Below, piece by piece: positions 1 through 9,103 of a stretch of 64,000 nt of DNA. Position numbers and translations under genes: made by a program. The DNA comes from Salinimicrobium sp963739625 (GTDB lineage: Bacteria; Bacteroidota; Bacteroidia; Flavobacteriales; Flavobacteriaceae). How positions within the stretch are numbered: position 1 is the first letter of the stretch; every line of letters starts with the position of its first letter. The DNA is taken from assembly GCA_963739625.1 (NCBI GenBank), contig CAVUAU010000009.1, forward strand, positions 124,001 to 188,000, given 5' to 3'. The notes under the pieces were generated by a model. The model did not search any database. It saw nothing but the letters and a program-made list of their open reading frames with translations, and was not told where the DNA came from.

Positions 1-2524
1 CACTCGTGGTCACCTTTTTACCCGCACAAATCCTGTGAGGGAACGAAGAAAATACCGGCCTACCCTTGCGATAGAAAATTTTGACCTTAGCGAAAACGAC
101 CTGGACACCACCTTTAACGCAGGAGAAATCCTGGGTATAGGTCCGGCGACCCTCAGGCAGATCATCATTCACCTGGAGAAGGTGTATTGCGATTCAATAG
201 GGATTGAATATATGTATGTTCGAAATCCCAAGGAGATACAGTGGATACAGGATAAGCTGAATATTAACGAAAATCAGCCTAACTTCAATAAAGACCAGAA
301 GAAACACATTCTTAAGAAACTCAACGAAGCGGTTTCTTTTGAAAGCTTTCTTCATACAAAATATGTAGGCCAAAAGCGTTTTTCCCTCGAAGGAGGAGAA
401 AGCCTTATCCCTGCACTTGATACCATCATTGAAAAAGCCGCCGAGCTTGGTGTGAAGGACTTTGTGATGGGAATGGCCCACCGCGGGAGGCTAAACACGC
501 TTACCAATATCTTCGGAAAAAGCGCCAAAGACATCTTTAGCGAGTTTGACGGAAAAGATTACGAGCAGGACATTTTTGACGGGGATGTGAAATATCACCT
601 GGGATGGACTTCCTGCCGCACTACCGATAGTGGAAAAGAGATCAACATCAATATCGCGCCTAACCCGTCTCACCTGGAAACAGTGGGAGCAGTGGTGGAA
701 GGAATTACCCGCGGGAAGCAGGACAGGCATTATGAAGGAAAAGCTTCAGATGTGTTACCTATTATCGTCCATGGGGATGCCGCTATTTCGGGACAGGGAA
801 TAGTCTACGAGATTGTTCAAATGGCGCAGCTCGACGGCTACAAAACCGGAGGTACTATTCACATCGTGGTGAACAACCAGATAGGGTTTACCACTAATTA
901 CCTCGACGGCCGGTCTTCAACGTATTGTACAGATGTGGCAAAAGTGACACTTTCGCCGGTACTTCACGTAAATGCCGATGACGCCGAAGCTGTTGTGCAC
1001 GCCGTGCTTTTTGCCCTCGACTTTAGAATGACCTTTGGAAGAGACGTGTTTATTGACCTTTTAGGGTATCGTAAGTACGGTCATAACGAAGGTGATGAGC
1101 CTCGTTTTACGCAGCCAAAATTGTATAAAGCCATCTCCACGCACAGCAATACGCGCGATATCTATGCTGAAAAACTCATTTCTCAGGGTGTGATCGACGA
1201 AGATTATGTGAAAAAGCTGGAAGAAGAGTACAAGGCAGCACTGGAGGAGAACCTTGAAGATTCGCGTAAGGAAGAAACCACCAGGATTACGCCTTTTATG
1301 CAGGATGAATGGGAAGGTTATGAGCATGTAGATGAGACGCGAATGATGGAAGAGGTTGATACTACTGTTGAAATGGAAACTTTGACAGAAGTAGCCGAAG
1401 TGATCTCAAAACTTCCTGAAGACAAAAAATTTCTTCGGAAGATCAAAAAGCTTATTGAGCAGCGGTATAAAATGTTCTTTGAAACCAATACGCTTGATTG
1501 GGGTATGGCCGAACTTTTGGCTTATGGAACCCTTCTAAAAGAAGGCTATTGGGTGAGAATGAGCGGGCAAGACGTAGAACGCGGAACTTTCTCGCACCGT
1601 CATGCGGTAGTAAAAGTGGAAGACAGTGAGGAAGAGATCATTCCTCTAAATAATCTGAAAGGAACAGAATGTGATTTCCAGATCTATAATTCTTTGCTTT
1701 CTGAATATGGAGTGGTTGGATTTGATTACGGTTACGCCATGGCAAGTCCGCAATCATTAACTATCTGGGAAGCCCAGTTTGGTGATTTTTCCAATGGAGC
1801 GCAGATCATGATCGACCAGTATATCTCTGCTGCTGAAGATAAATGGAAGCTGCAAAACGGATTGGTGATGTTCCTGCCTCACGGTTATGAAGGCCAGGGA
1901 GCAGAGCATTCTTCGGGAAGAATGGAGCGTTACCTGCAGCTTTGTGCAAAAGACAATATGTTTGTGGCCGATGTGACTACGCCTGCCAATTTATTCCATC
2001 TCCTAAGGAGACAAATGAAGGTGAATTACAGGAAGCCGCTAATTGTTTTCACTCCAAAGAGTTTGCTAAGGCATCCAAAAGTGATCTCTACCAAAGAAGA
2101 GTTGGCAAAAGGCACTTTCCAGCCTTTGCTTGACGATCCTTCGGCAGATGTTGAGAAGGTGAAATCTGTGGTGTTCTGTACAGGGAAATTCTATTATGAC
2201 CTGCTTGAACGCAAGGAGGAGAAAGAGCGTGATGATGTGGCGCTGGTAAGAATAGAACAGCTGTTTCCTTTGCCCACACGACAAATTCGTGCGGTGATCG
2301 ACAGGTATAAAAATGCCGATGACCTTGTATGGGCTCAGGAAGAACCTCGAAACATGGGTGCATATGGACATTTGTTGTTACATTTGGACGAAGCGAAAAA
2401 CTTCAGAATATGCAGCCGAAAGTTCTATGGTTCCCCCGCAGCAGGTAGTTCTGTAAGGTTTAAGAAAAGACACGAAAAAGTCATTGAATCTGTATTCGAT
2501 AAAGATTCAGAAGACATAGAATAG
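1..2524 (+). CDS. sucA: 2-oxoglutarate dehydrogenase E1 component (5' end outside window)
   Basis: E1 subunit of the 2-oxoglutarate dehydrogenase complex, which decarboxylates 2-oxoglutarate with thiamine diphosphate in the TCA cycle and passes the succinyl group to SucB. The frame is open to the left edge: in-frame codons before base 35 encode TRGHLFTRTNPVRERRKY, a conserved E1 stretch, so the GTG at 35 is internal and the first roughly 80-100 residues lie outside. Visible family motifs are MAHRGRLNTL, GDAAISGQGIVYE, NNQIGFTT and the C-terminal LPHGYEGQGAEHSSGRMERY. It is followed 66 bases later by sucB, as in other bacteria. Very confident. Confidence 0.97.
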   Translation, partial: TRGHLFTRTNPVRERRKYRPTLAIENFDLSENDLDTTFNAGEILGIGPATLRQIIIHLEKVYCDSIGIEYMYVRNPKEIQWIQDKLNINENQPNFNKDQKKHILKKLNEAVSFESFLHTKYVGQKRFSLEGGESLIPALDTIIEKAAELGVKDFVMGMAHRGRLNTLTNIFGKSAKDIFSEFDGKDYEQDIFDGDVKYHLGWTSCRTTDSGKEININIAPNPSHLETVGAVVEGITRGKQDRHYEGKASDVLPIIVHGDAAISGQGIVYEIVQMAQLDGYKTGGTIHIVVNNQIGFTTNYLDGRSSTYCTDVAKVTLSPVLHVNADDAEAVVHAVLFALDFRMTFGRDVFIDLLGYRKYGHNEGDEPRFTQPKLYKAISTHSNTRDIYAEKLISQGVIDEDYVKKLEEEYKAALEENLEDSRKEETTRITPFMQDEWEGYEHVDETRMMEEVDTTVEMETLTEVAEVISKLPEDKKFLRKIKKLIEQRYKMFFETNTLDWGMAELLAYGTLLKEGYWVRMSGQDVERGTFSHRHAVVKVEDSEEEIIPLNNLKGTECDFQIYNSLLSEYGVVGFDYGYAMASPQSLTIWEAQFGDFSNGAQIMIDQYISAAEDKWKLQNGLVMFLPHGYEGQGAEHSSGRMERYLQLCAKDNMFVADVTTPANLFHLLRRQMKVNYRKPLIVFTPKSLLRHPKVISTKEELAKGTFQPLLDDPSADVEKVKSVVFCTGKFYYDLLERKEEKERDDVALVRIEQLFPLPTRQIRAVIDRYKNADDLVWAQEEPRNMGAYGHLLLHLDEAKNFRICSRKFYGSPAAGSSVRFKKRHEKVIESVFDKDSEDIE

Positions 2525-2590
2525 AAATAAACAAAACAAATAATTCTGCCGGCCCAGGATTTGCCGGAAACTAAATAAAAAACAAATATC

Positions 2591-3889
2591 ATGGCTTTAG
2601 AAATGAAAGTCCCTTCTCCGGGAGAATCTATTACCGAAGTTGAAATAGCACAATGGTTGGTTGAAGACGGAGATTACGTTGAAAAGGATCAGGCAATAGC
2701 CGAAGTTGACAGTGACAAGGCGACCCTTGAACTGCCGGCCGAAGCAAGCGGAATCATTACGCTTAAGGCAGAAGAAGGAGATGCGGTTGCTGTAGGTGAA
2801 GTGGTTTGTATTATTGATACAGATGCGCCAAAACCAGGCGGAGGAGAGAAGAAAGAAAAAGCTGCTTCCGAAGAAACTTCTAAAGAAAAAGAAGCTACTA
2901 AGGCTAAGGAAGAAGAATTGACTTCTGAAAAATCAGGCAATGAGAAAGCGGCAGCTAAAACCGAAACGCCTTCTAAAGCTTCTACTCCTGCACAAAAGCA
3001 GGACACTTATGCTACCGGAAGTCCTTCCCCGGCAGCGAAAAAGATCATGGATGAAAAGGGAATGCAGTCAAAAGACGTTCAGGGCACCGGCCGCGATGGC
3101 AGGATCACTAAAGAGGACGCTGTGAATGCCAAACCTTCCATGGGAACTCCCGGAAACGGAAAAAGAGGGGAGAGCCGCAAGAAAATGTCTATGCTACGCC
3201 GCAAAGTGGCCGAGCGTCTTGTTGAGGCGAAAAATCAAACTGCGATGTTGACCACCTTTAACGAGGTAGACATGTCGGCTATTTTCAAGCTTAGAAAAGA
3301 ATACAAAGAGGAGTTCAAAGATCGTCACGGTGTAAGCCTTGGCTTCATGTCATTCTTCACGTTGGCTGTTGTAAGGGCTCTGGATCTCTATCCAGATGTG
3401 AATTCCATGATTGATGGAGATTACCAGATCAAGTACGACTATAAAGACATCAGTATTGCAGTATCGGGTCCAAAAGGACTTATGGTGCCTGTAATGAGAA
3501 ATGTGGAAAACATGAGTTTTAGAGCTGTAGAGGCCGAGGTGAAGCGTCTTGCTTTACGTGCCCGGGACGGCCAGATCACTGTTGATGAAATGACCGGAGG
3601 TACTTTTACTATTTCTAATGGAGGAGTATTTGGTTCTATGCTTTCAACACCTATTATTAACCCTCCGCAAAGCGGAATCCTGGGAATGCATAATATTGTA
3701 GAAAGACCGGTTGCTATTGACGGGCACGTTGAGATTCGCCCAATCATGTATGTGGCTCTTTCTTATGATCACAGGATCATCGACGGAAAAGAATCTGTAG
3801 GGTTCCTTGTAGCTGTAAAAGAAGCTCTTGAAAATCCTGAAGAACTGTTGATGGACAATAACATAAAATGCGCGCTGGAACTGCAATAG
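2591..3889 (+). CDS. sucB: Dihydrolipoyllysine succinyltransferase (2-oxoglutarate dehydrogenase E2)
   Basis: E2 core of the 2-oxoglutarate dehydrogenase complex; it moves the succinyl group from lipoyl-lysine to CoA. The 432-residue protein has an N-terminal lipoyl domain with the lipoylated lysine in DSDKAT (about K43), a long Lys/Glu/Ala/Thr-rich linker (about 80-140), a peripheral-subunit-binding domain (about 140-180) and a catalytic domain ending in the SYDHRIIDG active-site motif (His near 400). Full length for the family. It lies 66 bases after sucA and ends before a strong hairpin terminator, so sucA-sucB form one transcript. Confidence 0.97.
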   Translation: MALEMKVPSPGESITEVEIAQWLVEDGDYVEKDQAIAEVDSDKATLELPAEASGIITLKAEEGDAVAVGEVVCIIDTDAPKPGGGEKKEKAASEETSKEKEATKAKEEELTSEKSGNEKAAAKTETPSKASTPAQKQDTYATGSPSPAAKKIMDEKGMQSKDVQGTGRDGRITKEDAVNAKPSMGTPGNGKRGESRKKMSMLRRKVAERLVEAKNQTAMLTTFNEVDMSAIFKLRKEYKEEFKDRHGVSLGFMSFFTLAVVRALDLYPDVNSMIDGDYQIKYDYKDISIAVSGPKGLMVPVMRNVENMSFRAVEAEVKRLALRARDGQITVDEMTGGTFTISNGGVFGSMLSTPIINPPQSGILGMHNIVERPVAIDGHVEIRPIMYVALSYDHRIIDGKESVGFLVAVKEALENPEELLMDNNIKCALELQ

Positions 3890-3912
3890 TTCAGCGTTTA
3901 TCTATAGTTTAT

Positions 3913-3945
3913 AAAAGGCAATGTTCAAACAGAACATTGCCTTTT
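3913..3945 (+). terminator. Rho-independent terminator after sucB
   Basis: A perfect 13-base inverted repeat (AAAAGGCAATGTT and its complement, 7-base loop) 23 bases after the sucB stop. It is A-rich on one side and T-rich on the other, so it could also stop transcripts arriving on the minus strand. Confidence 0.85.
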
Positions 3946-3952
3946 ATACTTT

Positions 3953-4057
3953 TTAGAAGGAAATGATCAGGGAATAAAGGTTAAGCGATAACACAAGAAG
4001 CACGAAAAACGCGAGCACCAGTGGCAGGAACGGAAGTTCATTTTTAGAGGTATACAT
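3953..4057 (-). CDS. Possible 34-residue hydrophobic small protein
   Basis: A 35-codon frame beginning MYTSKNELPFLP and continuing with a single strongly hydrophobic span (about residues 9-34, rich in Leu, Val and Phe), the pattern of a one-helix membrane peptide. It sits alone between two terminators: the aspartic-protease terminator upstream (4103-4126) and the bidirectional sucB hairpin downstream. A purine-rich stretch lies about 17 bases before the ATG, but no convincing ribosome-binding site or -7 element was found. The short length makes chance a real possibility. Confidence 0.35.
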   Translation of the reverse strand: MYTSKNELPFLPLVLAFFVLLVLSLNLYSLIISF

Positions 4058-4102
4058 AGAGCAATAGATTTAGGTTCCTTAAATTTCCTATTTTCTATTG
4101 CC

Positions 4103-4126
4103 AAAAAAAATGGGGGAAAACCCCCA
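4103..4126 (-). terminator. Terminator after the aspartic protease gene
   Basis: On the minus strand, a TGGGGG/CCCCCA stem with a TTTT loop, followed by a run of eight T. It begins a few bases after the stop of the gene ending at 4132. Confidence 0.8.
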
Positions 4127-4131
4127 AATTT

Positions 4132-4569
4132 TTACTTCAGGAAAAGGCTCATTGACTTATAGTCGATGATAGCTTTTCCTTTTTTGAGGATATCTGCACC
4201 AATAATACCCTGCACTTTTTCGGCATTGTGATTTATGAGTGCATCATTGACGTGACGCAGATCGAATAAAACCAGGTCTACTTTTTTCTTCTTCCAGCCT
4301 TTGATCTCAAGGGAGTTCTTTTGCGCAATTTGGGTGAGCATGTTTGTGGCGCCGGCACCTGCCGCTTTAACATCACTGTCTTCGGCCATAAGGTTGAAAT
4401 GTGATACCGCTTCAAAGCCTACACAGGAGCTGGAAGCACCAGTATCGAGTATAAAAGTGCCTTCAATGTTGTTGATCTTTGCCTTGACCTCAAGATGTTG
4501 GGTAGCAGTATATGTAAGCGGGATCTTTTTGTACCCTTTTTCTTTTAAAAACTTTTTCAGAGACGCCAT
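4132..4569 (-). CDS. Small retropepsin-like aspartic protease
   Basis: A 145-residue protein with a retropepsin-like aspartyl protease fold. The catalytic motif DTGASSSCVG is at about residues 40-49 and the family's C-terminal IIGADIL box near 115. No signal peptide is visible with the chosen start, so it may be cytosolic; its substrate is unknown. The start is the ATG at 4569 (MASLKKFLKEKGY), because AGGAAAG lies just before it and a TATCTTTG -7 element sits at 4585-4592. A longer reading from 4644 would begin upstream of that promoter. It is divergent from tatD. Confidence 0.82.
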   Translation of the reverse strand: MASLKKFLKEKGYKKIPLTYTATQHLEVKAKINNIEGTFILDTGASSSCVGFEAVSHFNLMAEDSDVKAAGAGATNMLTQIAQKNSLEIKGWKKKKVDLVLFDLRHVNDALINHNAEKVQGIIGADILKKGKAIIDYKSMSLFLK

Positions 4570-4584
4570 TCTTTCCTTTTTTGA

Positions 4585-4592
4585 CAAAGATA
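4585..4592 (-). promoter_or_regulatory. -7 element of the aspartic protease promoter
   Basis: TATCTTTG on the minus strand, an exact match to the Bacteroidota TAnnTTTG element, 15 bases before the chosen ATG. No clear TTG is seen 19-20 bases upstream, so the promoter is supported by its -7 half only. Confidence 0.5.
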
Positions 4593-4621
4593 GGTGTATA
4601 AAATAAATTATTTTTGCGATT

Positions 4622-5389
4622 ATGATTATTACAGATACCCACACTCACTTATACAGCGAATCCTTTGATGAGGATAGGAGCGAGATGATCAAAAGAGCGA
4701 TCGATGCCGGTGTAAAACGCTTTTTTATTCCTGCCATCGACTCTTCTTACGCCGAAGGAATGTTCGCACTTGAAAATGAATTTCCCGAAAATGTCTTTTT
4801 GATGATGGGTTTACATCCCACCCATGTAAAGGAGAATTTCGAGGCTGAACTCTTTTTTGTGGAAGAGCAGCTTAAAAAAAGACGTTTTTACGGGGTAGGA
4901 GAGATAGGAATAGATCTCTATTGGGATAAATCAACATTAGAAATACAGCAGGAAGCCTTCCGCAGGCAGATAAGAATGGCTAAAGCGTATGATTTACCGA
5001 TTGTTATCCATTGCAGGGATGCTTTCGACGAGGTTTTTGAGGTGCTGGAGGAGGAGAAAGATGAAAAACTCTTCGGAATCTTTCATTGTTTCACCGGAAC
5101 ACTGGAGCAGGCGAAGCAGGCACTGTCCTATAATATGAAACTGGGAATTGGCGGAGTGGTAACCTTCAAAAATGGCAAAATTGACCGCTTTTTAGATCAG
5201 GTGCCGCTGGAGGAGATCGTGCTGGAAACAGATGCGCCTTACCTAGCCCCGGTTCCCTTCCGTGGAAAGCGCAATGAGAGTGCCTACATCAAACAAGTGC
5301 TGAAAAAGGTAGCCGAAATCTATAATACTTCAGAAGAAAAAGTGGCCGAAGTGACAACAGCCGCTTCTAAAGAGGTTTTCGGGGTGTGA
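4622..5389 (+). CDS. tatD: TatD family metal-dependent hydrolase
   Basis: A 255-residue TIM-barrel hydrolase of the TatD family; characterised members are metal-dependent DNases or exonucleases. Metal-ligand motifs are present: DTHTHL at the N terminus, GEIGIDLYW near 93-101, VIHCRDAF near 128, FHCFTG near 152 and ETDAPYLAP near 203. Full length and ungapped. A TATTTTTG -7-like element lies only six bases before the ATG, so the mRNA may be nearly leaderless. The next gene starts 51 bases downstream on the same strand. Confidence 0.93.
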   Translation: MIITDTHTHLYSESFDEDRSEMIKRAIDAGVKRFFIPAIDSSYAEGMFALENEFPENVFLMMGLHPTHVKENFEAELFFVEEQLKKRRFYGVGEIGIDLYWDKSTLEIQQEAFRRQIRMAKAYDLPIVIHCRDAFDEVFEVLEEEKDEKLFGIFHCFTGTLEQAKQALSYNMKLGIGGVVTFKNGKIDRFLDQVPLEEIVLETDAPYLAPVPFRGKRNESAYIKQVLKKVAEIYNTSEEKVAEVTTAASKEVFGV

Positions 5390-5440
5390 TCAAAAAAATC
5401 CTTTAAATTTTTGTTCTTTTGCTAACCTAACTGTATAAGA

Positions 5441-6571
5441 GTGACGAAATACGACGATATTCGGTTTTTTAATGATGAAGAGGTGCAGGCGGCACTTCGG
5501 GATTACGTAAACCACCCAATGATCAAGGCCTTGCTGCAGTACACCTTTCCGAATGAAGGTTTTGACAGCATTGAAAAGAAGGTGCTCGAGTGCAGGAGCA
5601 TCCGGGATTTTCAAACCAGGGTCATTTACCACACTGTGCAAAAAGTGCTGGAACGCAGCTCTGAGGGGCTTACCTACTCCGGCTTTGAAAAGTTGAAAGC
5701 TGACGAGGCTTATCTCTATATATCCAACCATCGCGACATCGTGCTGGATACTTCCCTGCTCAACTGCGTGTTATACGAATCCAAGCTCACCATGACCGCT
5801 TCGGCCATTGGAGACAACCTGGTAAAAAAGCCTTTTTTGCTTGCTCTTGGGAAGCTTAACAGAAATTTTCTTGTTAAACGCGGGCTTAGTCCGCGGGAGA
5901 TGCTGAAGAGCTCCCAGGTACTTTCCGAATACATAAGAATGCTGCTTTTAGAGGAAAAACGCTCGGTTTGGATGGCTCAACGAGAGGGGAGGACCAAAGA
6001 CGGGAATGACCGTACCCAGCAGGGAGTCTTGAAAATGCTGGCTATGGCGCGCGAGGATGACTCTGTTGCTGAATATTTTTCAAACCTCAAGATCGTTCCT
6101 GTATCTATTTCCTATGAATTTGATCCCACAGATGTGCTGAAGATGCCAGAGATCATCGCCAAGAGGATGGAGACCATCTACATTAAATCTGCTAATGAAG
6201 ATTTCAAGTCGATACTACGAGGTGCGCTGGGCAATAAAGGTCGTATCCATATAAGCGCCGGGGAGCCGGTTAGCCTGGAGAAACTCAGGGAGCTGGAAAG
6301 TGGTTCTGGATCTGTCAATGAGCATCTTCAAAACCTTACCACATACATTGATGGGCGCATCCATAAGAATTACAAACTTTGGCCGGCCAATTATATTGCT
6401 GCAGATCTTGTCAATAGCAGTAAGCTGTTTTCAGAACATTATACCGAGAAGGAAAAAAGACAATTTGAACGCCGTCTCACCCGAAGGGTGAACGTTAAGA
6501 ATGCGCTGGAAGTCAACAGTTATTTGTTGATGTACGCCAATCCTGTTCTAAATAAAAAATCACTTGAATAA
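5441..6571 (+). CDS. 1-acyl-glycerol-3-phosphate acyltransferase-like protein
   Basis: A 376-residue glycerophospholipid acyltransferase-like protein. The acyltransferase box NHRDIVLD is at about 96-103 and a second conserved block (REGRTKDGNDRTQ) at about 180. A role in membrane lipid acylation is inferred from the family. GTG is the likely start. The stop overlaps the TTG start of the asparaginase gene by eight bases, so the two are translationally coupled. Confidence 0.82.
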   Translation: MTKYDDIRFFNDEEVQAALRDYVNHPMIKALLQYTFPNEGFDSIEKKVLECRSIRDFQTRVIYHTVQKVLERSSEGLTYSGFEKLKADEAYLYISNHRDIVLDTSLLNCVLYESKLTMTASAIGDNLVKKPFLLALGKLNRNFLVKRGLSPREMLKSSQVLSEYIRMLLLEEKRSVWMAQREGRTKDGNDRTQQGVLKMLAMAREDDSVAEYFSNLKIVPVSISYEFDPTDVLKMPEIIAKRMETIYIKSANEDFKSILRGALGNKGRIHISAGEPVSLEKLRELESGSGSVNEHLQNLTTYIDGRIHKNYKLWPANYIAADLVNSSKLFSEHYTEKEKRQFERRLTRRVNVKNALEVNSYLLMYANPVLNKKSLE

Positions 6572-7595
6572 GACCAGCGCCAATATCCTGCTTGTTTATA
6601 CCGGTGGTACCATTGGTATGGTCAAGGATTTTGAGACGGGGGCGCTCAAAGCCTTCAATTTTGATGAGCTCCTTCAAAATATTCCCGAGCTAAAACTGTT
6701 GGAGCACCATATTGATACTGTAAGCTTTGAGCGGCCTATTGATTCTTCGAATATGAAGCCTTCTTTCTGGCTGCAAATTGCCGAGATCATTGAAGAAAAA
6801 TATGAGGATTACGATGGTTTTGTAGTGCTGCACGGGAGTGATACCATGTCTTACAGCGCATCGGCCCTTAGCTTTATGTTTGAAAATCTTTCCAAGCCTA
6901 TTATTTTCACGGGTTCACAGCTGCCAATTGGTGATCTAAGGACAGATGCTAAAGAGAATCTTATTACCAGCATACAAATCGCAGGTTTGCAGAAGCACGG
7001 TCGCCCGGTCATAACCGAGGTGGGACTGTACTTTGAATATAAATTGTATCGCGGAAACAGGACAACAAAGGTAAATGCCGAACATTTCCAGGCTTTTTCC
7101 TCACCTAATTATTCACCTTTGGTTGAATCTGGGGTGCATTTGGCAGTAAACGATGCTGCATTGTGGCGCCCAAACCGAAGGAGAAAGACAAGGCTGCATC
7201 GCGGGCTTAACGATGAGATCGTTCTAATCAAAATTTTTCCGGGGATAAACCGCAGTTTGTTGGAGCATATTCTCTCTAAGGAAGATCTTAAAGGAGTGAT
7301 CCTGGAGACCTATGGAAGTGGGAATGCCCCTACAGAGGAGTGGTTTATAGAGCTGCTCAAAAATGCGATTTCGAGAGGAATTGTTATTGTCAATGTCACC
7401 CAATGTATTGGCGGAAGCGTAAATATGGGCCAATACGAGACGAGTTCGCAGCTCAAGAGGCTGGGAGTGATCTCGGGCAAAGACATCACGACAGAGGCTG
7501 CAGTTGCCAAGTTAATGTATCTGCTTGCCAAGGAACTTTCTCCTAAGGTCTTCAAGACGATTTTTGAAACGTCTCTTCGCGGGGAAATGTCGTAA
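6564..7595 (+). CDS. ansA: Type I (cytosolic-type) L-asparaginase
   Basis: Hydrolyses asparagine to aspartate and ammonia. The 343-residue protein has both catalytic threonine regions, YTGGTIGM at about 12-19 and LHGSDTMSYSASAL at about 89-102, plus the TGSQLPIGDLRTDAKENL block typical of type I enzymes. There is no signal peptide, so it is cytosolic. A TTG start overlapping the previous gene is the best choice because it keeps the usual N terminus. Confidence 0.92.
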   Translation: MNKTSANILLVYTGGTIGMVKDFETGALKAFNFDELLQNIPELKLLEHHIDTVSFERPIDSSNMKPSFWLQIAEIIEEKYEDYDGFVVLHGSDTMSYSASALSFMFENLSKPIIFTGSQLPIGDLRTDAKENLITSIQIAGLQKHGRPVITEVGLYFEYKLYRGNRTTKVNAEHFQAFSSPNYSPLVESGVHLAVNDAALWRPNRRRKTRLHRGLNDEIVLIKIFPGINRSLLEHILSKEDLKGVILETYGSGNAPTEEWFIELLKNAISRGIVIVNVTQCIGGSVNMGQYETSSQLKRLGVISGKDITTEAAVAKLMYLLAKELSPKVFKTIFETSLRGEMS

Positions 7596-7680
7596 AATTT
7601 GCTGCTGCTACTTGACCAGCTAAAGTTTTTTTTCGTTATTTGGCGAACCGTTGTAAAAAGCGGTTTGAATCATAGTAAAT

Positions 7681-7768
7681 AGAGAGGTGGCCGAGTGGTC
7701 GAAGGCGCACGCCTGGAAAGTGTGTATACCCCAAAAGGGTATCGAGGGTTCGAATCCCTTCCTCTCTG
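7681..7768 (+). tRNA. tRNA-Ser (anticodon GGA)
   Basis: An 88-base tRNA with acceptor stem AGAGAGG/CCTCTCT, D-arm containing CCGAGTGGTC, anticodon stem-loop CACGC-CTGGAAA-GTGTG giving GGA, a long class II variable arm (TATACCCC...GGGTATC), and T-arm GGGTTCGAATCCC. The discriminator is G and CCA is not encoded. The long variable arm and GGA anticodon identify serine (UCY codons). Confidence 0.96.
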
Positions 7769-7836
7769 CAAGTATTTTTATTTGAATAAATATTTATATC
7801 TTTAACCCGTTAACTAATTAATTAAGACAAAAAGTA

Positions 7837-8640
7837 ATGAAAAGATTATTTTCAATTTTGGTAATCGCAACAATTATGGTGTTCGGAGCCGTAAATGTAC
7901 ACGCGACAAATAACGTAAATGCCTTGCCAGTCACCATGGCTAACTTTGTCCAGGATGAGGATCAGGGTGTTGTAGCCGACGAGGCAGAAACTGAGAGTGT
8001 TGGATGGCACCAGGAGCTTAAAAAACGTTTTATTGAAGGTGGTGCCGGCTTCATGGGGATCGTACTTTTGTGTTTGATCCTGGGATTGGCGATTGCCATT
8101 GAAAGAATCATATACCTTAACCTTTCTACTACCAATACTAAGAGATTGGCTCAGGATGTTGAGGATGCTTTGAATACCGGTGGTATCGAGGCAGCAAAAG
8201 AAGTTTGTCGTAACACAAAAGGACCTGTTGCTTCAATCTATTACCAGGGACTTGACCGTGCAGATGAGAGCACAGAGGCTGCAGAGAAAGCAGTAGTTGC
8301 TTACGGTGGTGTTCAAATGGGACAACTTGAGAAGAACGTATCATGGGTATCATTGTTTATCGCTCTTGCGCCTATGCTTGGGTTCATGGGTACGGTAATT
8401 GGTATGATCCAGGCCTTTGATAAAATTGAAGCAGCCGGTGATATGCAGCCTTCTTTAGTTGCCGGAGGTATTAAAGTAGCACTTTTGACAACCGTATTTG
8501 GTTTGATCGTGGCTATTATCCTTCAAATTTTCTACAACTACATCGTAGCTAAGATCGACAGGATCGTTAACGATATGGAAGATGCGTCCATTACTTTGAT
8601 CGATATGCTTGTAGACTACAAGAACAAAAGAAGAGTATAA
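7837..8640 (+). CDS. exbB: MotA/TolQ/ExbB proton-channel family protein
   Basis: The proton-channel subunit of an ExbB-ExbD energiser that couples proton motive force to outer-membrane work. The 267-residue protein starts with a signal-like segment (residues 1-24, cleavage near VHA-TN), then a first transmembrane helix at about 72-92 and two helices in the conserved C-terminal half (about 163-187 and 205-230, with LAPMLGFMGTVIGMI). The extra N-terminal secretion signal is common in Bacteroidota ExbB proteins. It heads a five-gene same-strand block ending in porT. Confidence 0.9.
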   Translation: MKRLFSILVIATIMVFGAVNVHATNNVNALPVTMANFVQDEDQGVVADEAETESVGWHQELKKRFIEGGAGFMGIVLLCLILGLAIAIERIIYLNLSTTNTKRLAQDVEDALNTGGIEAAKEVCRNTKGPVASIYYQGLDRADESTEAAEKAVVAYGGVQMGQLEKNVSWVSLFIALAPMLGFMGTVIGMIQAFDKIEAAGDMQPSLVAGGIKVALLTTVFGLIVAIILQIFYNYIVAKIDRIVNDMEDASITLIDMLVDYKNKRRV

Positions 8641-8658
8641 TAAGACCAACAAACTGTT

Positions 8659-9096
8659 ATGACTTTACATAAAATTTTAAAATATTTAGCACTTGTTATT
8701 GGTGTTATAGGGCTCATCCTCTGGGGTCGGGTGCTTATGGCCGGTGACGATGCTATAGAAAGTTCTGCCGATGTTCAGGCAAGCGTGGTCACTCCTTTCT
8801 TAATAGTGGCATACATCATCTTCGCTATTGTAGTGTTGATCGTTGCTTTCTACGTGATCAAAGGATTGTTCACAGGAGACATTAAGAAGACGTTACTATC
8901 TATAGGATCTTTCCTTCTTATAGTAGTCGTTGCTTACCTGGTGACCAGTGGAACTGAAACCGTGTTAAACGATGGAGAAGTAATTTCTGCCAGTACTAAC
9001 CACTGGGTTGGTGCAGGACTTGTTACCTTTTACATCCTTGCATGTATTGCAATCCTCTTGATGGTAGTATCGGGAGTGAGAAAACTTATAAAATAA
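8659..9096 (+). CDS. Four-helix membrane protein of unknown function in the exb operon
   Basis: I do not recognise a named family. The 145-residue protein has four hydrophobic helices (about 7-26, 45-68, 80-97 and 118-140). It sits between exbB (18 bases) and exbD (7 bases), so it is co-expressed with the energiser and is probably an inner-membrane accessory of that complex. The sequence shows no catalytic motif. Confidence 0.75.
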   Translation: MTLHKILKYLALVIGVIGLILWGRVLMAGDDAIESSADVQASVVTPFLIVAYIIFAIVVLIVAFYVIKGLFTGDIKKTLLSIGSFLLIVVVAYLVTSGTETVLNDGEVISASTNHWVGAGLVTFYILACIAILLMVVSGVRKLIK

Positions 9097-9103
9097 ATTA
9101 ATT

